DNA from: Cyclobacteriaceae bacterium
GTDB lineage: Bacteria; Bacteroidota; Bacteroidia; Cytophagales; Cyclobacteriaceae
DNA: 64,000 bases
Assembly: GCA_013141055.1 (NCBI GenBank)
Contig: JABFRS010000002.1
Coordinates: forward strand, 1,054,001-1,118,000
Direction of reading: 5' to 3'
Shown here: piece by piece, positions 34,153 through 43,359 of the stretch
Layout of the letters: every line of letters starts with the position of its first letter
Numbering within the stretch: position 1 is the first letter of the stretch
Program-made: the position numbers and the translations under genes
Notes under the pieces: model-generated
The model's database searches: none
The model's input: the letters and a program-made list of their open reading frames with translations, nothing else
Told to the model about the DNA's origin: nothing

Positions 34153-35925
34153 ATGAGAAAAGTAGTATACTTAGTTGTGATCATCGGCATGTTAAGCCTG
34201 ACTGGTTGCACGCTTCCGCAAATGATTAAACTTGCGAAGCAGCAGAACCTGACGGTGACACCAAATCCGTTAGAAGTACATAAAGACACGGTTGCCTATG
34301 AAATTGCAGCGGCATTGCCTGTAAAAATGTTGAAGAAGGGTACCGTTTACACTCTTAATACATTCTACAAGTACGGAGATAAAGAAGTTACACTTCCAAC
34401 AATCCCTTTCAAAGGAGATGACTATCCAAGTGCTGCTACTGAGCAACCAAAGATCACAAAGAGCTTTACTTTCCCTTACGATCCTGCTTACAAGACAGGT
34501 ACTCTTCAGGTAGAAGGTGTTGCTCAAAAAGGAACAAAAACTAAAACTACTCCTCGTCTGGATGTTGCGGTAGGTATCATCACCACCAGCAAGTTGGTTC
34601 AGAACTCATACTACGCTGCTTTTGCAGACCATGGTTATAACAACAAGGAAGAGATCGTACCAGTTGTCATTCCTGACTTCTATTTCGAACAAGGAAGATC
34701 AGTATTGCGCACTTCAGAAATGAAGAGTGACAAGGCTAAGCAATTGGATGCGTTCATCGCTTCAAAGAACATTACCCGCACGGTTTCTATCACTGGTACT
34801 CACTCACCGGAAGGTCGCGAGCGTATCAACAGCAAGTTGTGTGAAGAACGTGCTAAGGCTATCGAAAAATACTATCGTGCTCAAATGAAAAAGTACGATT
34901 ACAAGAAAATGGCTGACTCTATCAAGTTTGTGATCAAGCCTGTTGTTGACGACTGGAGCGGATTCACTGCTGCGTTGTCTGCATATCAGGGAATCTCTTC
35001 TGATGAAAAATCTGCTTACATGAACATCGTGAACAACGGTGGTTCTTTTGAAGATCAGGAGAAACAAATGAAGAAATTGCCAGGATACAAGAAGGTATTC
35101 AAGGAAGTATATCCAGGATTGCGTACTGCAAAGACTGAGATCCTTACCAAGAAGAGCAAGAAGACAGATGCTGAGATCTCAGTTTTGTCTAAGCAAATCG
35201 TTCAGGGATCAGCTCCAGCAGATGGTCTTTCTTACGAAGAAATGATGTACTCTGCTACATTGACTCCTTCTGTTGATGAGAAAATGGCGATCTACGAAGC
35301 TGCTACTAAAAAAGGTTCTAACTGGAATGCACATAACAACTTAGGTGCTGCTTATATCCAGTTGGCAATTGACAATCCTGGTCGCGCCGCTGAATTGGCT
35401 GACAAGGCTTCTGTTCAAATTGAACTTGCCGCTAAATTGAAGGAAACTTCAGAAACCAATGCTAACATGGCTACGATCGCTTTGATGAAGGGCAATCCTT
35501 ACAAGGCAGCAAGCTATGCTAACAAAGCTCTTAACGGAGCAAGCAACGACGTAGCACGTGGTGTGAATGGCGTAAAGGGTGCTTCTGAAATCTACATCGC
35601 TAAATACGATGCAGCGGTTCGCTCTGAGTCTTCTGCCTCAACTACTGATGTTAATCTTTTCAACAAAGGTTTAGCTCAGCTTCTTTCTAAGGACTATGCT
35701 AACGCAGCAAGCTCTTTCAACGAAGCAACTACCAAGAACAGCAACTATGCAGTAGCATACTACGGAGCAGCTGTTGCAGCAGCCCGTTCAGGAAATGCTG
35801 ACCTGGTTGTTAGCAACCTTACCAGCGCTGTAAAGGCTGATCCAACATTGAAAGACAAAGCTTTGACAGACCTCGAGTTCAGCAAATATGCTTCAACTGA
35901 GCCTTTCCGTAATGCTTTGAAATAA
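34153..35925 (+). CDS. Lipoprotein with OmpA-like and TPR regions
   Basis: A 590-residue outer-membrane-type lipoprotein from the ATG at 34153, with lipobox LTGC (cysteine 19). Residues ~20-180 form a beta-rich envelope domain. A segment beginning IPDFYFEQGRSVLRTSE (about 190-255) with VSITGTHSPEGRERIN resembles the OmpA peptidoglycan-binding fold, where G-x-HSPEG-x-x-xN is the signature. The C-terminal ~230 residues are TPR-like (WNAHNNLGAAYIQLA, ALNGASNDVARGVNG, NYAVAYYGAAVAAARSGNAD). This looks like an abundant structural lipoprotein; no named family is certain. It has a strong promoter and terminator of its own. Confidence 0.85.
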   Translation: MRKVVYLVVIIGMLSLTGCTLPQMIKLAKQQNLTVTPNPLEVHKDTVAYEIAAALPVKMLKKGTVYTLNTFYKYGDKEVTLPTIPFKGDDYPSAATEQPKITKSFTFPYDPAYKTGTLQVEGVAQKGTKTKTTPRLDVAVGIITTSKLVQNSYYAAFADHGYNNKEEIVPVVIPDFYFEQGRSVLRTSEMKSDKAKQLDAFIASKNITRTVSITGTHSPEGRERINSKLCEERAKAIEKYYRAQMKKYDYKKMADSIKFVIKPVVDDWSGFTAALSAYQGISSDEKSAYMNIVNNGGSFEDQEKQMKKLPGYKKVFKEVYPGLRTAKTEILTKKSKKTDAEISVLSKQIVQGSAPADGLSYEEMMYSATLTPSVDEKMAIYEAATKKGSNWNAHNNLGAAYIQLAIDNPGRAAELADKASVQIELAAKLKETSETNANMATIALMKGNPYKAASYANKALNGASNDVARGVNGVKGASEIYIAKYDAAVRSESSASTTDVNLFNKGLAQLLSKDYANAASSFNEATTKNSNYAVAYYGAAVAAARSGNADLVVSNLTSAVKADPTLKDKALTDLEFSKYASTEPFRNALK

Positions 35926-35941
35926 TCAAGACAACTTTCTT

Positions 35942-35975
35942 AAAAAACCCCGTCCCAAAAGGATGGGGTTTTTTT
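35942..35975 (+). terminator. Rho-independent terminator
   Basis: An 8-bp stem CCCCGTCC/GGATGGGG (one G-T pair, 35948-35955 and 35961-35968), preceded by A6 and followed by T7. It ends the lipoprotein gene. Confidence 0.9.
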
Positions 35976-36049
35976 ATTGCCTGGAAGTAAACCGGTCATT
36001 CGGTGATTCGATCATTTTATTTACTTTTACAGCCTTTACAAACAATCGT

Positions 36050-37027
36050 ATGCGCGAAATTCAGTTTCGGGAAGCCCTTCGGGAGGCAATGAGTGAAGAG
36101 ATGAGAAGAGACCCGAGTGTGTTTATCATGGGTGAAGAGGTGGCCGAATACAACGGTGCCTACAAGGTCAGTCAGGGGATGCTGGATGAATTTGGTCCGG
36201 ATCGTGTGATCGACACTCCTATAGCAGAGTTAGGCTTTGCAGGTATTGGCGTAGGAGCGGCTGCCAATGGCCTCCGCCCGATTGTTGAGTTCATGACTTT
36301 CAATTTCTCCCTTGTAGCAATCGACACGATCATCAACGCTGCCGCGAAGATGTATTCAATGTCAGGCGGTCAGTATAGCTGCCCGATCGTATTCCGCGGG
36401 CCTACCGGGAATGCAGGACAACTGGGAGCTCAGCACTCACAAAACTTTGAGAACTGGTTTGCAAACACTCCCGGATTAAAGGTGGTGGTTCCTTCCAATC
36501 CATATGATGCAAAGGGTCTTTTGAAGACTGCCATCCGTGATGGTGATCCTGTTATCTTCATGGAGTCTGAGGTGATGTATGGAGATAAAGGAGAAGTTCC
36601 TGCAGAGGAATATCTTATCCCAATTGGTGTTGCCGATATAAAACGTGCCGGTACGGATGTTACGATCGTTTCATTTGGCAAGATCATGAAAGTAGCCTTG
36701 GCTGCTGCCGTTGAACTTGAGAAGGAAAATATTTCTGTTGAAGTGATTGATCTTCGCTCTGTTCGTCCGATTGATTACGCAACCGTAGTGGAGTCTGTTA
36801 AGAAAACAAATCGCCTGGTTATTGTTGAAGAGGCGTGGCCGTTGTCATCCATCGCCACTGAGATCACCTATCATGTTCAGAAGCATGCTTTCGATTATCT
36901 CGATGCACCTATCCAGCGTGTTAATAACTGGGATGCTCCCCTTCCTTATGCACCTACTTTGATTCAGGAAATTCTTCCGAATGTTGAGAAGACCATCAAA
37001 GCAGTAAAAACGGTACTGTATAAATAA
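36050..37027 (+). CDS. pdhB: Pyruvate dehydrogenase E1 beta subunit
   Basis: Beta chain of the 2-oxoacid dehydrogenase E1 that decarboxylates pyruvate with thiamine diphosphate. I took the ATG at 36050 (MREIQFREALREAMSEEM); the longer frame from 35963 begins inside the upstream terminator. The 325 residues show VFIMGEEVAEYNGAYKVSQGM, PIAELGFAGIGVGAA, GPTGNAGQLGAQHSQNFE and VIDLRSVRPIDYATVVESVKKT, all E1-beta marks. The alpha subunit is not adjacent. A branched-chain 2-oxoacid role is possible but less likely. Confidence 0.93.
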   Translation: MREIQFREALREAMSEEMRRDPSVFIMGEEVAEYNGAYKVSQGMLDEFGPDRVIDTPIAELGFAGIGVGAAANGLRPIVEFMTFNFSLVAIDTIINAAAKMYSMSGGQYSCPIVFRGPTGNAGQLGAQHSQNFENWFANTPGLKVVVPSNPYDAKGLLKTAIRDGDPVIFMESEVMYGDKGEVPAEEYLIPIGVADIKRAGTDVTIVSFGKIMKVALAAAVELEKENISVEVIDLRSVRPIDYATVVESVKKTNRLVIVEEAWPLSSIATEITYHVQKHAFDYLDAPIQRVNNWDAPLPYAPTLIQEILPNVEKTIKAVKTVLYK

Positions 37028-37051
37028 TCAGAGAAGATCAGGAAGTTATAA

Positions 37052-37086
37052 ATGAGACCCGGTTCTGAATCGGGTCTCATTTTTTT
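37052..37086 (+). terminator. Terminator after pdhB
   Basis: A 10-bp perfect stem ATGAGACCCG (37052-37061) and CGGGTCTCAT (37071-37080), followed by T6. The stop codon of the facing gene lies inside the right arm, so the hairpin ends only the + strand transcript. Confidence 0.9.
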
Positions 37087-38060
37087 ATACCCTTACTCTT
37101 TAGTTCCTTCATTTTTTTAACTTCCAGCTTCCAGACCTTGTTTACATCATGAGCAGATATCCATACAAAACCTGCTCCCACTCTCACAGCTCCGCTTCCG
37201 GCAGGAGGACCGAATCTTGCAACGGGTCGGTTGGTCTTTGAATCAATCACCACCATCAGTTCTGTTTTACCTCTGACCCATACATATCCATCACCCGCAG
37301 AGATATCTCCGCCTGTTCCGGCCAGGCCGCAATCAATCGTCGCTACTACCTTATAAGTTTCAGGATCAATGCGGGATACAGTTCCCATTGTTTGATTGAA
37401 TACCCAGATACCTTTCTCACCAACAGCAAGAAATCTTGGCTGAATGCCCACTGGTATGGTCATTGTTATTTTATTCGTGCGTGGGTCAATCACCTGAACG
37501 GAGCCTTTTGTTTTTGCATCTGCTGCACCGGTGTTGGTGATCCAGATGTAACCATAACCTGCCATTGCTGCAAAAGAATGGGGCTTGACTCTTATATGAG
37601 CGACGACCTCATTCGTGGCAGGATCAATGCGGGTCAATACACCTTCCTCACTTGATAAAATCCAGATTCCATTTCTGTCAGCAACAATGCTTCCTTCATC
37701 ACTGGCAATCGTTAAAGGAATAGATGCTTTCACAAGATTGTCATCGAGGCTTATTCGCTTAAGAGCTTTATCTCCGCAGCTCATTACCCAAACGGATCCA
37801 AAACCAATGGTAAACGCAGCACAGGGTTCATTGATCTTTACTTCAGCCTCCACCTGATTTGTTTTTGGATTGATGCGTTGGATGGCATTCAGTCCTCCGT
37901 TGGAGATCCAAACTGAATTCTTTTCAAGTTCAATCCAATCCGGATAGCCTTCCAGAATAATTGTGGCAGTAGCTGAAGAATCAATGTTGGTATAAACCGG
38001 TGCCTGAGCATTCACAGATAGAGTGAATAACAACAGTGCAGAAATCAAGATGAATCTCAT
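37077..38060 (-). CDS. YncE-like beta-propeller protein
   Basis: A 327-residue exported protein (signal peptide ending VNAQA) made of about six repeats of the type GSVWVxxxG---VxRIDPxTNxVVAxI, e.g. GIWILSSEEGVLTRIDPATNEVV and GIWVFNQTMGTVSRIDPETYKVV. It is thus a seven-bladed propeller of the YncE/virginiamycin-lyase-like group. Most such exported proteins have no known enzyme activity. The tail is basic (KKMKELKSKGIKK). It is followed in the same direction by nothing obvious and overlaps the pdhB terminator. Confidence 0.88.
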   Translation of the reverse strand: MRFILISALLLFTLSVNAQAPVYTNIDSSATATIILEGYPDWIELEKNSVWISNGGLNAIQRINPKTNQVEAEVKINEPCAAFTIGFGSVWVMSCGDKALKRISLDDNLVKASIPLTIASDEGSIVADRNGIWILSSEEGVLTRIDPATNEVVAHIRVKPHSFAAMAGYGYIWITNTGAADAKTKGSVQVIDPRTNKITMTIPVGIQPRFLAVGEKGIWVFNQTMGTVSRIDPETYKVVATIDCGLAGTGGDISAGDGYVWVRGKTELMVVIDSKTNRPVARFGPPAGSGAVRVGAGFVWISAHDVNKVWKLEVKKMKELKSKGIKK

Positions 38061-38085
38061 AGCAGGTATTTAAAAGCAGAGGAGC

Positions 38086-38958
38086 TCAAGCAGAAGCAAG
38101 AAGAGTTTTCCAGGCGTCCACGACTTTTCCAGCGCTTAAATATTTCTTTGCCAGTTCATGGACACTCTTCTCTCCGCCTTTGACAGCGCTTGCCACCTCC
38201 GGCAACTTTGCCCATTCAGCAATGGCGTTTGCATCCGGCAGCTTTTCTTCATTGGCTAATTTCCCGAGATCGTTTCCAGTGAGCACCGGGCTCTTCCTGA
38301 TCCTTTCCGGTAACTGATCAAATCCAAGTCCGATATTCTGATTTGGCTTGGCGACTTCAAAAATAGCATCGCGTTGAGCCCGTAAATAATAATCGCCACC
38401 CATCCTCGCCACAGCATCAATCTTGAATTGATCAATGCGACCGACCTCATCGAGAATTTCTTCTTTAATATGCATGAGCACTATCTCACAGACGACGAGA
38501 TTGCCTGCGCCTCCACCCGTTCCTAACTCAATGATCTGATTCACCTTACACTCCATCGCTACCGGAGACTCACCTACCCGCGGCGGTCTCACGATTCCCG
38601 AGCTCACTTCCGTAAGTCCGGCCTTCATAAATTCATTCACACCTTTTGGAAATTCACAGCTCGTTAATGAAGCCTGCTCCACCATTGCATAGTTAACAAT
38701 GTTGATGACCACCTCCGGAATTTCACGAAGATTCTCCAGTGTATGTTTGACGGTGTTGTCGCGACCTCTTCTCGATGGGGAGAATACCAGAATGGGAGGA
38801 TTTGAACTGAATACGTTGAAGAAACTGAACGGACTCAGATTCACACCACCTTCCCTGTCGATGGTACTGGCAAAGGCAATCGGGCGGGGAACAACAGCTC
38901 CCTGGAGATATCCATGAAACCTGGTGAAAGGAATGTCTTTAGGATTTATTGTCAGCAT
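38086..38958 (-). CDS. Flavin reductase-like FMN-binding protein
   Basis: A 290-residue flavoprotein with the flavin reductase-like split-barrel domain. I chose the ATG at 38958 (MLTINPKDIPFTRFHGYLQG), the usual start in relatives, over 38994. Marks are GAVVPRPIAFASTIDREGGVNLSPFSFFNVFSSNPPILVFSPS and the VINIVNYAMVEQA segment that binds FMN phosphate. A ~90-residue C-terminal extension (from about 205) is helical. The gene overlaps the next by 20 bp. The tyrosine-degradation enzyme FahA is encoded two genes upstream on the same strand, but the substrate is unknown. Confidence 0.88.
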   Translation of the reverse strand: MLTINPKDIPFTRFHGYLQGAVVPRPIAFASTIDREGGVNLSPFSFFNVFSSNPPILVFSPSRRGRDNTVKHTLENLREIPEVVINIVNYAMVEQASLTSCEFPKGVNEFMKAGLTEVSSGIVRPPRVGESPVAMECKVNQIIELGTGGGAGNLVVCEIVLMHIKEEILDEVGRIDQFKIDAVARMGGDYYLRAQRDAIFEVAKPNQNIGLGFDQLPERIRKSPVLTGNDLGKLANEEKLPDANAIAEWAKLPEVASAVKGGEKSVHELAKKYLSAGKVVDAWKTLLASA

Positions 38959-39415
38959 CAGAAGGCTCGTTGTTAATGGTTTCAACCGGGGCAATTCCCG
39001 GCAATTTAGGAAGACTGATCAACGCGAATGTGAAGATCGAAATCAGAATAAAGGGTAACAGATAAGCACCATACTTAAAACGGTGCCCGGTATGATTGTA
39101 GGTCCAGCCAGAAAAATCCATTCCTGTTTTTATCAATGCTGCAGCAGACAAAAGAATCAGGAAGCTCAGGATAATTTTACCCGTCGCTCTTTTCACGGTT
39201 TGGTTTTTCACCAGGATCTTTGTCAGTTCAGCGATTGACAGAGAAATGATAACGACAATGGATACCGTCATCAATGTTCTTGGGAATGTTCTGAGATAAT
39301 GATACTTGTAGATGATCAATCCTATCTTACCCAGGAGATTAGGCTTCGACAAAAGAAAGCTATCCAGAACCGTTAGTCCTGCTATAACCGCATAGAAAAT
39401 AGATACACGCTTCAA
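38939..39415 (-). CDS. Small membrane protein of unknown function
   Basis: A 158-residue inner-membrane protein with four predicted helices (about 5-22, 48-68, 82-100 and 118-135) and a charged tail (PVETINNEPSDADNKS). No family is recognised. Its start is 10 bp downstream of fahA and its 3' end overlaps the flavin reductase gene by 20 bp, so the three genes form one unit. Confidence 0.7.
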   Translation of the reverse strand: MKRVSIFYAVIAGLTVLDSFLLSKPNLLGKIGLIIYKYHYLRTFPRTLMTVSIVVIISLSIAELTKILVKNQTVKRATGKIILSFLILLSAAALIKTGMDFSGWTYNHTGHRFKYGAYLLPFILISIFTFALISLPKLPGIAPVETINNEPSDADNKS

Positions 39416-39424
39416 ATTCTAAAT

Positions 39425-40696
39425 CTATTGTGCTGGTAAAATCTTTCCACTACACTCGCCAAATCCAATTCTGACTCCATCTTTTTCCGCAAAGCCCCGG
39501 ATGATCACTGAATCTCCGTCTTCAATGAATTTTCTTTCAGAGCCATCGCTCAATGTTAAAGGCTTTGTGCCATTCCATGTTATCTCCAACAGTGATCCAT
39601 ATGAATCCGGGGTTGGTCCGCTAATGGTTCCTGATGCATAAACATCTCCTACTTCAATGTTGCAGCCATTTACAGTGTGATGTGCCAGTTGCTGTACGGG
39701 ATTCCAATACATGTATTTGAAGTTAGAACGAGATATTGTTTTGGGAGCACTCTTCTCACCTGACACCAAAACTTCCAGATGGATATCAAAGTTCTTTTTG
39801 CCTTCATATGATAAATAAGGAAGCACCTGTGGCATTTGCTCTGGTCCTTTTAACCGGAATGGTTCCAATGCATCCAGTGTTACAATCCATGGCGACAACG
39901 TTGATCCAAAGTTCTTGCCCAGGAATGGTCCCAACGGCACATACTCCCATTGCTGGATGTCACGTGCAGACCAGTCATTGAACAAGGCAAAACCAATGAT
40001 GTGATTTTCTGCATCGGTTGTTGAAACCGGTTTACCCAAAGTAGTATTAGTACACGTAATGAATGCCATTTCAAGTTCGAAGTCGAGCTTCCGTGAAGCT
40101 GAAAATACCGGAGGCTCTGCTTCTGAAGTTTTTATCTGTCCTTTAGGGCGATGAATAGGTGTTCCTGAAACAACAATAGAGGACGCACGACCGTGATAGC
40201 CAACGGGTAAATGTTTCCAGTTTGGAAGCAATGCATTCTTTGGATCGCGAAACATAGATCCTACATTCGTTGCATGTTCTTCACTGCTATAAAAATCCGT
40301 ATAATTTGGAATACTGACGGGCAATAACATCTGGACCTCTTCCATGCTGATCAACGCTATTTCGCGTGCTGCAACCTGATCTCTTAGCTCATCATTGTCA
40401 TGCTGAAGCAATTCTGAAATTCTTTCTCTCACCTCTCCCACCTTCTTTCTTCCCAATGCAAAGAAATTATTGAGATGCTTATTGTTGAATATTCCTACCG
40501 GAAGGCCAAGTCCATCAAGAAAACCGTGCTCATGGAGATATACAAGGTCGATAACAAACTCACCGATTGCCACTCCTGCCGCTGGTCTTAAATAACGTGT
40601 CTTGAAAATACCAAACGGAAGATTTTGAATCGGAAAATCAGATTTTTCAGGAACTGCTAACCAGCTTTTTAATTTCGGATCATTCGGAGAAATCAT
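39425..40696 (-). CDS. fahA: Fumarylacetoacetase
   Basis: Cleaves fumarylacetoacetate to fumarate and acetoacetate, the last step of tyrosine and phenylalanine breakdown. The 423-residue length is that of the eukaryote-like FAH. The N-terminal SH3-like part (FPIQNLPFGIFKT) is followed by the metal-binding region YTDFYSSEEHATNVG (catalytic His), RKLDFELEMAFI, DWSARDIQQWEYVPLGPFLGKNFGSTLSPW and a C-terminal ASGTISGP. Other pathway genes are not in the window. Confidence 0.96.
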   Translation of the reverse strand: MISPNDPKLKSWLAVPEKSDFPIQNLPFGIFKTRYLRPAAGVAIGEFVIDLVYLHEHGFLDGLGLPVGIFNNKHLNNFFALGRKKVGEVRERISELLQHDNDELRDQVAAREIALISMEEVQMLLPVSIPNYTDFYSSEEHATNVGSMFRDPKNALLPNWKHLPVGYHGRASSIVVSGTPIHRPKGQIKTSEAEPPVFSASRKLDFELEMAFITCTNTTLGKPVSTTDAENHIIGFALFNDWSARDIQQWEYVPLGPFLGKNFGSTLSPWIVTLDALEPFRLKGPEQMPQVLPYLSYEGKKNFDIHLEVLVSGEKSAPKTISRSNFKYMYWNPVQQLAHHTVNGCNIEVGDVYASGTISGPTPDSYGSLLEITWNGTKPLTLSDGSERKFIEDGDSVIIRGFAEKDGVRIGFGECSGKILPAQ

Positions 40697-40737
40697 ACCT
40701 TGTTTTATATGTGTTCAAAAATAGTCTAATTTGGATT

Positions 40738-42090
40738 GTGGCATTACATCTTCCTGAAGAGTTTGACAATTACATGAAGTCCCGGCTGGGTTCTGACTTT
40801 AATAATTTTCATACTGCATTAGAACAACCTCCTCCAGTAAGCATTCGGGTTAATCCTCTAAAGTTAATTCAGCCATCAGGCTCTAAAGTACCCTGGAGTC
40901 AGTACGGTTATTATCTTGAGGAAAGGCCTGTCTTTACGCTGGATCCTGCTTTTCATGCAGGAGCGTATTATGTTCAGGAAGCGAGTTCGATGTTTTTGGA
41001 ACAGGCGCTGCTGCAATGTGTCGACTTGAAGAAGTCGCTGAACGTGCTGGACCTTTGTGCTGCTCCCGGAGGAAAGTCAACACATGCGTTAAGTCTTCTT
41101 TCCTCAGATAGTTTGCTGATCTCCAACGACGTGATCCGAAGCAGGGCATCCGTCTTGTCTGAAAACATACAGAAGTGGGGAACCGATAACGTTATTGTTA
41201 CCAATAGCGATCCAGCCGACTTCAACCGGATCCCTGATTTCTTTGATCTCATTATTCTTGATGCTCCATGTTCAGGAGAAGGACTGTTCCGTAAAGATCC
41301 GCACGCTGTCAATGAATGGTCACCGAAGAATGTAGATTTGTGTTCTCTGCGTCAGCGAAGAATTGTTGGTGATGTATGGTCCAGTCTGCGACCGGGAGGT
41401 ACATTGATCTATTCGACCTGCACCTATAATCAAAAAGAGAATCTTGAAAATCTTCAATGGATTTATGATCAGGGGGAGGCTTCTTTTTTGAAATTATCTG
41501 TTCCAAAAGAATGGAACGTTGAGACTATCGGGTCTGGCTCCTGCATCGGCTATCAGTTATTCCCTCATAAGGTGAGAGGAGAAGGATTCTTTCTTTCAGT
41601 GATCCGGAAAAGTGATGACAGGAATATACAGTCATTAAAATCGAAGGATCGTCTTAACTATCCTACGAAAGCACAGGTAAAGGATTTTTCAGAATGGGTA
41701 CAAAATTCAGAAAGTCAGAATTTCTTTTTGCACAATCAAACTGTTCGCATGATGCCTAACGGGAAGACTGCCGAACTGAATCTTGCATTAAATCACCTCA
41801 ATGTATTATCTGCGGGCACGGCAGTACTGGAGATCATGAAGAATAAGTTTGTGCCGGATCATGCGCTCGCCATGTCTTTGCGACTGAACAAAGGAAACTT
41901 TAATACACTTTCTGTATCACGTGAAGAAGCGCTGGACTATCTCAGTAAAAATCAAATGACTTCTCTTCCTGAAAATTTAGGATTCACGCTGGTGGAATTT
42001 GAGGGTCTTCCACTCGGATGGGTCAATGTATTACAAAACAGATTGAATAATCTGTATCCGGCATCCTGGAGAATAAGAATGGGGCACTAG
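40738..42090 (+). CDS. NOL1/NOP2/Sun-family RNA cytosine-5 methyltransferase
   Basis: A 450-residue m5C methyltransferase acting on rRNA, of the RsmF/YebU type. I took the GTG at 40738 (VALHLPEEF), as in relatives starting with LPEEF; the GTG at 40711 would leave only 14 bp to the divergent fahA start. The N-terminal domain has PPPVSIRVNPLK, and the SAM site is VLDLCAAPGGKSTHALSLL. The two catalytic cysteines are in DAPCSGEGLF (motif IV) and YSTCTYNQKENLE (motif VI). The C-terminal PUA-like part ends LGWVNVLQNRLNNLYPASWRIR. The exact rRNA target is not predictable. Confidence 0.93.
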   Translation: MALHLPEEFDNYMKSRLGSDFNNFHTALEQPPPVSIRVNPLKLIQPSGSKVPWSQYGYYLEERPVFTLDPAFHAGAYYVQEASSMFLEQALLQCVDLKKSLNVLDLCAAPGGKSTHALSLLSSDSLLISNDVIRSRASVLSENIQKWGTDNVIVTNSDPADFNRIPDFFDLIILDAPCSGEGLFRKDPHAVNEWSPKNVDLCSLRQRRIVGDVWSSLRPGGTLIYSTCTYNQKENLENLQWIYDQGEASFLKLSVPKEWNVETIGSGSCIGYQLFPHKVRGEGFFLSVIRKSDDRNIQSLKSKDRLNYPTKAQVKDFSEWVQNSESQNFFLHNQTVRMMPNGKTAELNLALNHLNVLSAGTAVLEIMKNKFVPDHALAMSLRLNKGNFNTLSVSREEALDYLSKNQMTSLPENLGFTLVEFEGLPLGWVNVLQNRLNNLYPASWRIRMGH

Positions 42091-42134
42091 GCCCCACTCT
42101 TCACTAAACCAACATCCCAAAAATTAAAAACCAA

Positions 42135-43262
42135 CTAAAAAACCAACAATACTGTTTGAATGATGGCGTCGGGCAGTGCTACACCACTGAAAAAAATCCC
42201 GACACACAAGACCTTTTCATTGCTTCTTGCTAATTGAATTGCCAAAGGCAGAGTACTCACAGATAACACTGCATACACGACGGTAAACATTGCTGTAAGA
42301 ATGATCACCACGACGGCACTGCCTGTCAGGAAGATCGCAATCATACTTCCTATGATCACAATCATTCCACGATAGAAGGATCTTTTCAGTCCAAGATTAT
42401 TTACTACGTTACTGAGAGGAAGGGAAAGTCCGGCGGAAACCACCAGGATCAACACCAGCATCCATTTACCATTAAAGCCCAGCAGTTCGTCATACACTCT
42501 TGGGAAGAGATTAAACATTACTGATGTTGCCAATCCCATTCCAAGTCCCATCAGGAAAATGAATCCCCAATGATTTTCATCTGACACGTCTTTCTTAACC
42601 GCTTCAACGCTGACTCCCTTTTGTTTAAAGAGGCTTAGTGAGTTCTCACGCAAGAAGTATCCAGAAAGGAAAACGATCAATCCACCGGTAACAAAAGTCA
42701 AAGGAGCTCCAAGAAAATCAATGATATCAACGATCACTGGTTCGAGGGCATACAATAAATTACCAACGATTGTCAGCAATGCCATTGCTTTCGGCATTCT
42801 TTCGATCGGGGTGAAAAGTTCTATGGTAGATAAGGCCGGGCTGGTGAAGATGCTCATGGCGATCAACCAGAAAATAATAAGTATCGGAAGGATCCATCGG
42901 AATATTTCTCCCGGATTGGTAAATAGCGTAAAGGCCACTGCCATAAAAACCATAGCAGCGAAAGAAATTCCAAGTGTTATGATGGGAAGACGATGACCGC
43001 TCTTGATTCTGAACCGGTCTCCGATCTTACCGGCGATGGGTGGTGTGATCACTAGAATAATTCCCTGCGCGATGGTCAGGAAAAGTGTAAACTCTGTGAA
43101 GTGAAATTTTTCCAGCAACTTAGGCTGATAGTTCTGATAGGCGATCCATCCAATGACAATAGAGCCGTACAATGCTGCAAGACTCCATAACTGGCGCCAC
43201 TGAATGGTAGTAGATTTTTCTTCCTGAATAAAGGGTTCGGTTTGGGACAAGGAGAGTTCCAT
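42135..43262 (-). CDS. MFS transporter
   Basis: A 375-residue major facilitator with about eleven hydrophobic segments. It is slightly short for the usual twelve-helix fold; the C-terminus ends in a helix (GVALPDAIIQTVLLVF). The loop GKIGDRFRIKSGHRLPIITLG after helix 2 corresponds to the family's GxxxDRxGRR-type motif A. The substrate is unknown. The N-terminus MELSLSQTEPFIQEEKST is cytoplasmic and soluble. It is divergent from valS. Confidence 0.85.
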   Translation of the reverse strand: MELSLSQTEPFIQEEKSTTIQWRQLWSLAALYGSIVIGWIAYQNYQPKLLEKFHFTEFTLFLTIAQGIILVITPPIAGKIGDRFRIKSGHRLPIITLGISFAAMVFMAVAFTLFTNPGEIFRWILPILIIFWLIAMSIFTSPALSTIELFTPIERMPKAMALLTIVGNLLYALEPVIVDIIDFLGAPLTFVTGGLIVFLSGYFLRENSLSLFKQKGVSVEAVKKDVSDENHWGFIFLMGLGMGLATSVMFNLFPRVYDELLGFNGKWMLVLILVVSAGLSLPLSNVVNNLGLKRSFYRGMIVIIGSMIAIFLTGSAVVVIILTAMFTVVYAVLSVSTLPLAIQLARSNEKVLCVGIFFSGVALPDAIIQTVLLVF

Positions 43263-43329
43263 AAAATTAAAATGTCGTTTTGATTACATACGAAGCATCC
43301 GGCATAGCTGGATTTCTGACTCGTTTCCT

Positions 43330-43337
43330 TATTTTTG
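43330..43337 (+). promoter_or_regulatory. -7 box upstream of valS
   Basis: Perfect TATTTTTG (TAnnTTTG) 22 bases before the valS start codon. No clear TTTG is found at the -33 position. Confidence 0.45.
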
Positions 43338-43359
43338 CCCTCCGTTTTAACGATTTATC

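Noticed and set aside
42080..42096. TGGGGC/GCCCCA hairpin at the end of the RNA methyltransferase gene
   Set aside because: A 6-bp stem overlapping the stop codon without a T-run; too weak to call a terminator.
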